Positions 61,167 to 64,000 of a stretch of DNA of 64,000 nucleotides are shown here, in pieces. Location: NCBI RefSeq assembly GCF_964340395.1, contig NC_135570.1, positions 12,229,822-12,293,821 of the forward strand. Reading direction: 5' to 3'. A model generated the notes under the pieces. The model made no database searches and was not told the DNA's origin. It worked only from the letters and a program-made list of their open reading frames with translations. The translations under genes were made by a program, and so were the position numbers. How positions within the stretch are numbered: the first letter of the stretch is position 1; each line of letters starts with the position of its first letter. Origin of the DNA: Glandiceps talaboti. Its lineage: Eukaryota > Hemichordata > Enteropneusta > Spengelidae.

Positions 61167-63036
61167 TTTATCAGTTCTGTGTATGTATGTGTGTAATCAT
61201 TCCAGATACGACATACTAGCCATGTCTCCATATTATTGAAAGTGTGTGGTTAGTGACAGAAGTCTTCCTATAGTATCACTACACAAGTTTCTCAAGCTAG
61301 CATCTCTCAAATTTAAACTTTACCCTTTAACCCTATTACAGCTGTGTCAAAGGTCAACACCCCAAAGTTGGAGACCGAGTCCTTGTGGAAGCAACATACA
61401 ATGCCAGTATGCCATTCAAATGGAATGCCACAAGAATACAGGTCTTACCAAACCAGAACCAACCACTACTAAACCAGCCATTATTGAAGCAGCCACCATT
61501 GGTTGTGTCCACAGCACTAGCCAATCCAATCATATCAGCGACAGCTGTACTCAATAAAACAGTAGTTCCACCTAACGTACAGCCACCACAGATGCCACCT
61601 ATGCCTCCAATGCCACCAATACCATCATTATTATCACAACCTGCACCAGTTTTACAACAACAAGCAGGTACATTTGCATCTTTTTATTCCACTCGAAAAT
61701 CAGTATGGAAGTTTAATCAGATGACAAACACCTATAAATGTGAACCACTTGGGTTCAATGTTAATGCAGGAGGAAACAGCAGTGCATTGTTCAGTAGATC
61801 AAAACTGAACGACGTTCTTCTTAATTACTGCATGGAAAATTTAATCAAACCCAGACTAGGGCTCAAACCCTGAGCACAGCATAAGAGACAAGTGGTTTAA
61901 CCACTCGGCTACCTACAAACCCTTATAATGGTTAACATAGGTTATACAACACAAAGACTTTAGCATTGATCTTTCGATCTGTCTTGCTTGACATTTGACA
62001 TGTGATCTACCGAGCTGATGAACAATTTTGGTCATTTGAGTATTGTAATGATAATGTACATTTTTATGTAGCTCTTCAAAGAGCTGTGCAATTATATGTT
62101 GGCGTAAATCATGACTGTACCTAATCTGATTCAAATTAGACATGGGAATACAGCTCCATTGCTGTATATATCACTGTTTTCTTTGTGTATTGTGGCATTT
62201 GTATCCAGTAAACCTTGATATTGCCTGAAATTCTGCAAATGTTTTGTCAATGATTGGATCCTGGAAACCCAGTTTTATGCAATATTGAATCTGGCACATT
62301 GCATTAATATACAATGCAGGTTACAAAAGACAGCATAATTTCACACTTTTTACTTCCCCATGAATTACAAAACAAGTTAAAAATGTAGAAAACATTATGT
62401 TCAGGTTCACAGTATGTTTAATTTAACTTAACATTCGTGTAATTGAGGAGAATTTCTCCAAGCCACATTTTTCAGATATTGCAGTCTGTTTGGCCTGAAT
62501 ACAGAACTCAACTGTCTTTCTCTACTTATCACAGGTGGTGGACTACTTCAAGCACCAACCAATAGACCATCAGTTCAGCCAGTACGTAGAAGAGAACCAC
62601 CAATCATGCCGCGCCGAGATGAAAGGAGAGATGATCGGAGGGAAAGAGAACGAGAGCGAGAAAGAGAACGGGAAAGGGAACGAGAGCGTGAACGAGAGAG
62701 GGAGAGGGAACGGGAGCATAGGCATCGTGAAAGAGAAAGATCACCTGTCAGAAAACGGTCTCGTTCACCTCGGCGCCGATCACCTCGTCCAAGACGAATT
62801 GTACCAAGATATGTTGTCCAATTTGCAAAGTTCTCACTAGATACGTAAGTATATTTGCATTTAGCCATATTCCATCATATTGAAGTTGTGCATTAAGAGA
62901 ACCATTGATACCATTGTGTCGTTATATGTAGTTCTTCATGTACATGTACATGTACATATGACATGGAAGTATGTCTGCCAGAATCTGTTTGATATAATAA
63001 TTAATATTTAAAGGAATGCAACTAAATATCGACACA

Positions 63037-63127
<91 letters not shown>

Positions 63128-63155
63128 ATGCATGCGCACGTGTGTGTGTGTGTGT

Positions 63156-63198
<43 letters not shown>

Positions 63199-63664
63199 AC
63201 TATCTGTCCATATGTATGTATTTGAGTCTGTATCTGTATCTGTATCTGCATTTGTATGTCTGTTTTATTGGGATAGTCGATGCATCAAACTTGATATCGA
63301 TTTCTATATAAATACATGTATTCCATTACACGTGACAGTGAATTGAGATGACATTATATATTACACCAACATGTGTATGCCAAGTGAGTTTGTCAATGCA
63401 TCAAGCTTGAGATTAACTGTATCTGTATTTCATTCCAGGCGACAGTCCAGTGTATCTGAATTGAGACGACGCTATACTAACATGTACATTCCAAGTGATT
63501 TCTTCAATGCATCGTACACCTGGATGGATGCGTTCCCAATCGGTCGCTCATTATCTCTAGACAACCCGTGTTGTTATCATATCATGCATAAAGAGGTAGA
63601 GCCTTTGGAAACCAGTGATGCAGTATTTGAACCACCAGATGCAGACCATCTATACAGTGCCAAG
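58488..63664 (+). CDS. CCAR1: cell division cycle and apoptosis regulator 1 (5' part)
   Basis: Seven coding exons join in phase and the gene runs off the right edge: 58488-58623, 59050-59237, 59697-59738, 60598-60782, 61342-61667, 62535-62844, 63439-63664; 471 residues in the window. CCAR1 is a nuclear coactivator of transcription and splicing that works with Mediator, nuclear receptors and beta-catenin. It starts MSQFG and has DPPWAALQ, then an Ala/Gln-rich region (to about 140). An S1-like RNA-binding domain (about 159-215: VFTGVVTKLHENFGFVDEDV and VGDRVLVEATYN) follows, then a Pro/Gln-rich linker, an Arg/Glu repeat stretch and RS-like SPRRRSPRPRR (about 315-378), then the start of the DBC1 domain (VPRYVVQFAKFSLD, LRRRYTNMYIPSDFFNASYTWMDAFP, EPPDADHLYSAK). 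SAP and EF-hand-like parts should lie beyond 64000. The paralogue CCAR2 is less likely because of the N-terminal Gln-rich region and the long RE repeat. Confidence 0.93.
59405..59590. repeat. ~60-bp tandem repeat, three units
   Basis: Units of CGCTATCCTAC(T/C)A(G/A)GTCCC, CATTTATACAGCTGG and TGAATCAAATCCTT, in CCAR1 intron 2 just after the exon at 59237. Confidence 0.85.
60050..60270 (+). repeat. dispersed repeat family D, copy 2
   Basis: Inverted relative to 21745-22050; see the motifs listed there. It lies in a CCAR1 intron. Confidence 0.65.
60950..61165. repeat. two (TG)n microsatellites
   Basis: TG tracts at about 60953-61004 and 61128-61163 in the intron inside the S1-like domain coding region. 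Confidence 0.95.
61668..61925 (-). mobile_element. tRNA-headed SINE on the minus strand
   Basis: On the minus strand an A box (GTAGCCGAGTGGTTAAACCA) and a B box (GGGTTTGAGCCC) form a tRNA-like head. The body shares CTGAACAATGCAC and GTTTCCTCCTGC with the SINE at 13005-13255. It follows CCAR1 exon 5 immediately, so the exon frame appears to continue to 61873. That extension is SINE-derived and is removed by splicing at 61668. Confidence 0.6.
63041..63197. repeat. (TG)n microsatellite, ~75 units
   Basis: TG tract interrupted by GCATGCATGCGCACG near 63126-63140. Frames on both strands are artefacts. Confidence 0.97.
63282..63397 (+). pseudogene. CCAR1: decayed tandem copy of the start of CCAR1 exon 7
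   Basis: This 116-base stretch aligns with 63398-63508, which includes the acceptor and the first 70 bases of the real exon: GCATCAA(A/G)CTTGA, TTCCA, CGACAGT-like, GAATTGAGA(T/C)GAC, AC(C/T)AACATGT, CCAAGTGA and TCAATGCATC. In the copy the acceptor AG has become AC, about ten bases of coding sequence are missing and an in-frame TGA follows, so it cannot act as an exon. Confidence 0.65.
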
Positions 63665-64000
63665 GTAATGTATTGTTTGCACTAGACACTGCAGTGCTTA
63701 TCACAAATTCCAAGATATTTAAGGTGTGACCTCAGTGGTAGTACAGTGGTTAGCTCTGGTAGGGGTGTGTGGCCAATACTGTCAACCCCAGACCCTATTT
63801 TGACTACATATGTGCCCTTCCCTGCATACCCAATTCTTTGAAGCTTAAGACAAAAGATGCACCTAAGATATGAGGACAGAGCACTGCCTCTAATACTTGG
63901 TACTTCTGGCAGCATGAGGGCACCAATTTCATAATAGTATTGTAAAATAACAGTGCAGTAATCCTTCATGGGAACAAGTACAAAAAACTCTCTTTGTACT

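Noticed and set aside
61668-61873. C-terminal extension of the CCAR1 exon 5 frame (TFASFYSTRK...)
   Set aside because: The exon has a good donor at 61668, the next exon continues in phase into the RE-rich and DBC1 regions, and the extension is minus-strand SINE sequence.
63371-63438. Upstream start (MCMPSEF...) for the last CCAR1 exon frame
   Set aside because: It is the decayed duplicate plus intron; the acceptor CATTCCAG at 63438 starts the real exon.
63725-63960. Possible further SINE (CAGTGGTTAGCTCTGG near 63744)
   Set aside because: The head is only partly tRNA-like and no second copy or tail was found before the window ends.

Overview
The window is 64 kb of AT-rich eukaryotic (animal) nuclear DNA: short exons with GT/AG splice sites, long introns, and many micro- and minisatellites, foldback elements and SINEs. 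The genes and the SINE tails fit a marine invertebrate, most likely a non-vertebrate deuterostome such as a hemichordate or lancelet. That placement is inference; no species-diagnostic sequence was seen.

I joined exons by hand by checking reading phase. Four multi-exon genes were recognised with confidence: renalase (RNLS, minus strand, 19.3-24.6 kb, 7 coding exons, 365 aa), AP1AR/gadkin (plus, 25.9-36.9 kb, 7 exons, 317 aa), CFAP96/C4orf47 (minus, 42.3-46.4 kb, 6 exons, 315 aa) and the 5' part of CCAR1 (plus, 58.5 kb to beyond the right edge, first 471 aa). A fifth gene (plus, 8.9-14.3 kb, possibly to 19.1 kb) is a TGN38/TGN46 (TGOLN2)-like type I membrane protein. It has a long repetitive acidic luminal domain, one transmembrane exon, and two tandem alternative tail exons that each carry a YxxPhi sorting motif. 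A sixth, unrecognised single-exon gene (2243-2866) encodes a small secreted cysteine-containing protein behind a CRE plus TATA promoter.

Layout: 0-2.2 kb is non-coding, with a degenerate hammerhead-ribozyme-like motif at the left edge. The secreted-protein gene follows, then 6 kb of repeats, then the TGN38-like gene. That gene converges on RNLS. RNLS and AP1AR are head to head, about 0.6 kb apart. AP1AR and CFAP96 are tail to tail across 5.4 kb of repeats. CFAP96 and CCAR1 are head to head across about 12 kb, which probably contains the CCAR1 first exon and first intron. Two neighbours act at the same place: the TGN38-like protein is trans-Golgi cargo with tyrosine sorting signals, and AP1AR regulates the AP-1 adaptor there. 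Whether the linkage matters functionally is not shown.

The non-coding part is rich in structure: at least five foldback or terminal-inverted-repeat element families (one with four copies), three SINEs, several dispersed repeat families with two or three copies, about ten minisatellites (several with 33- or 39-bp units, which produce long spurious reading frames), and poly-G/poly-C runs of up to 25.
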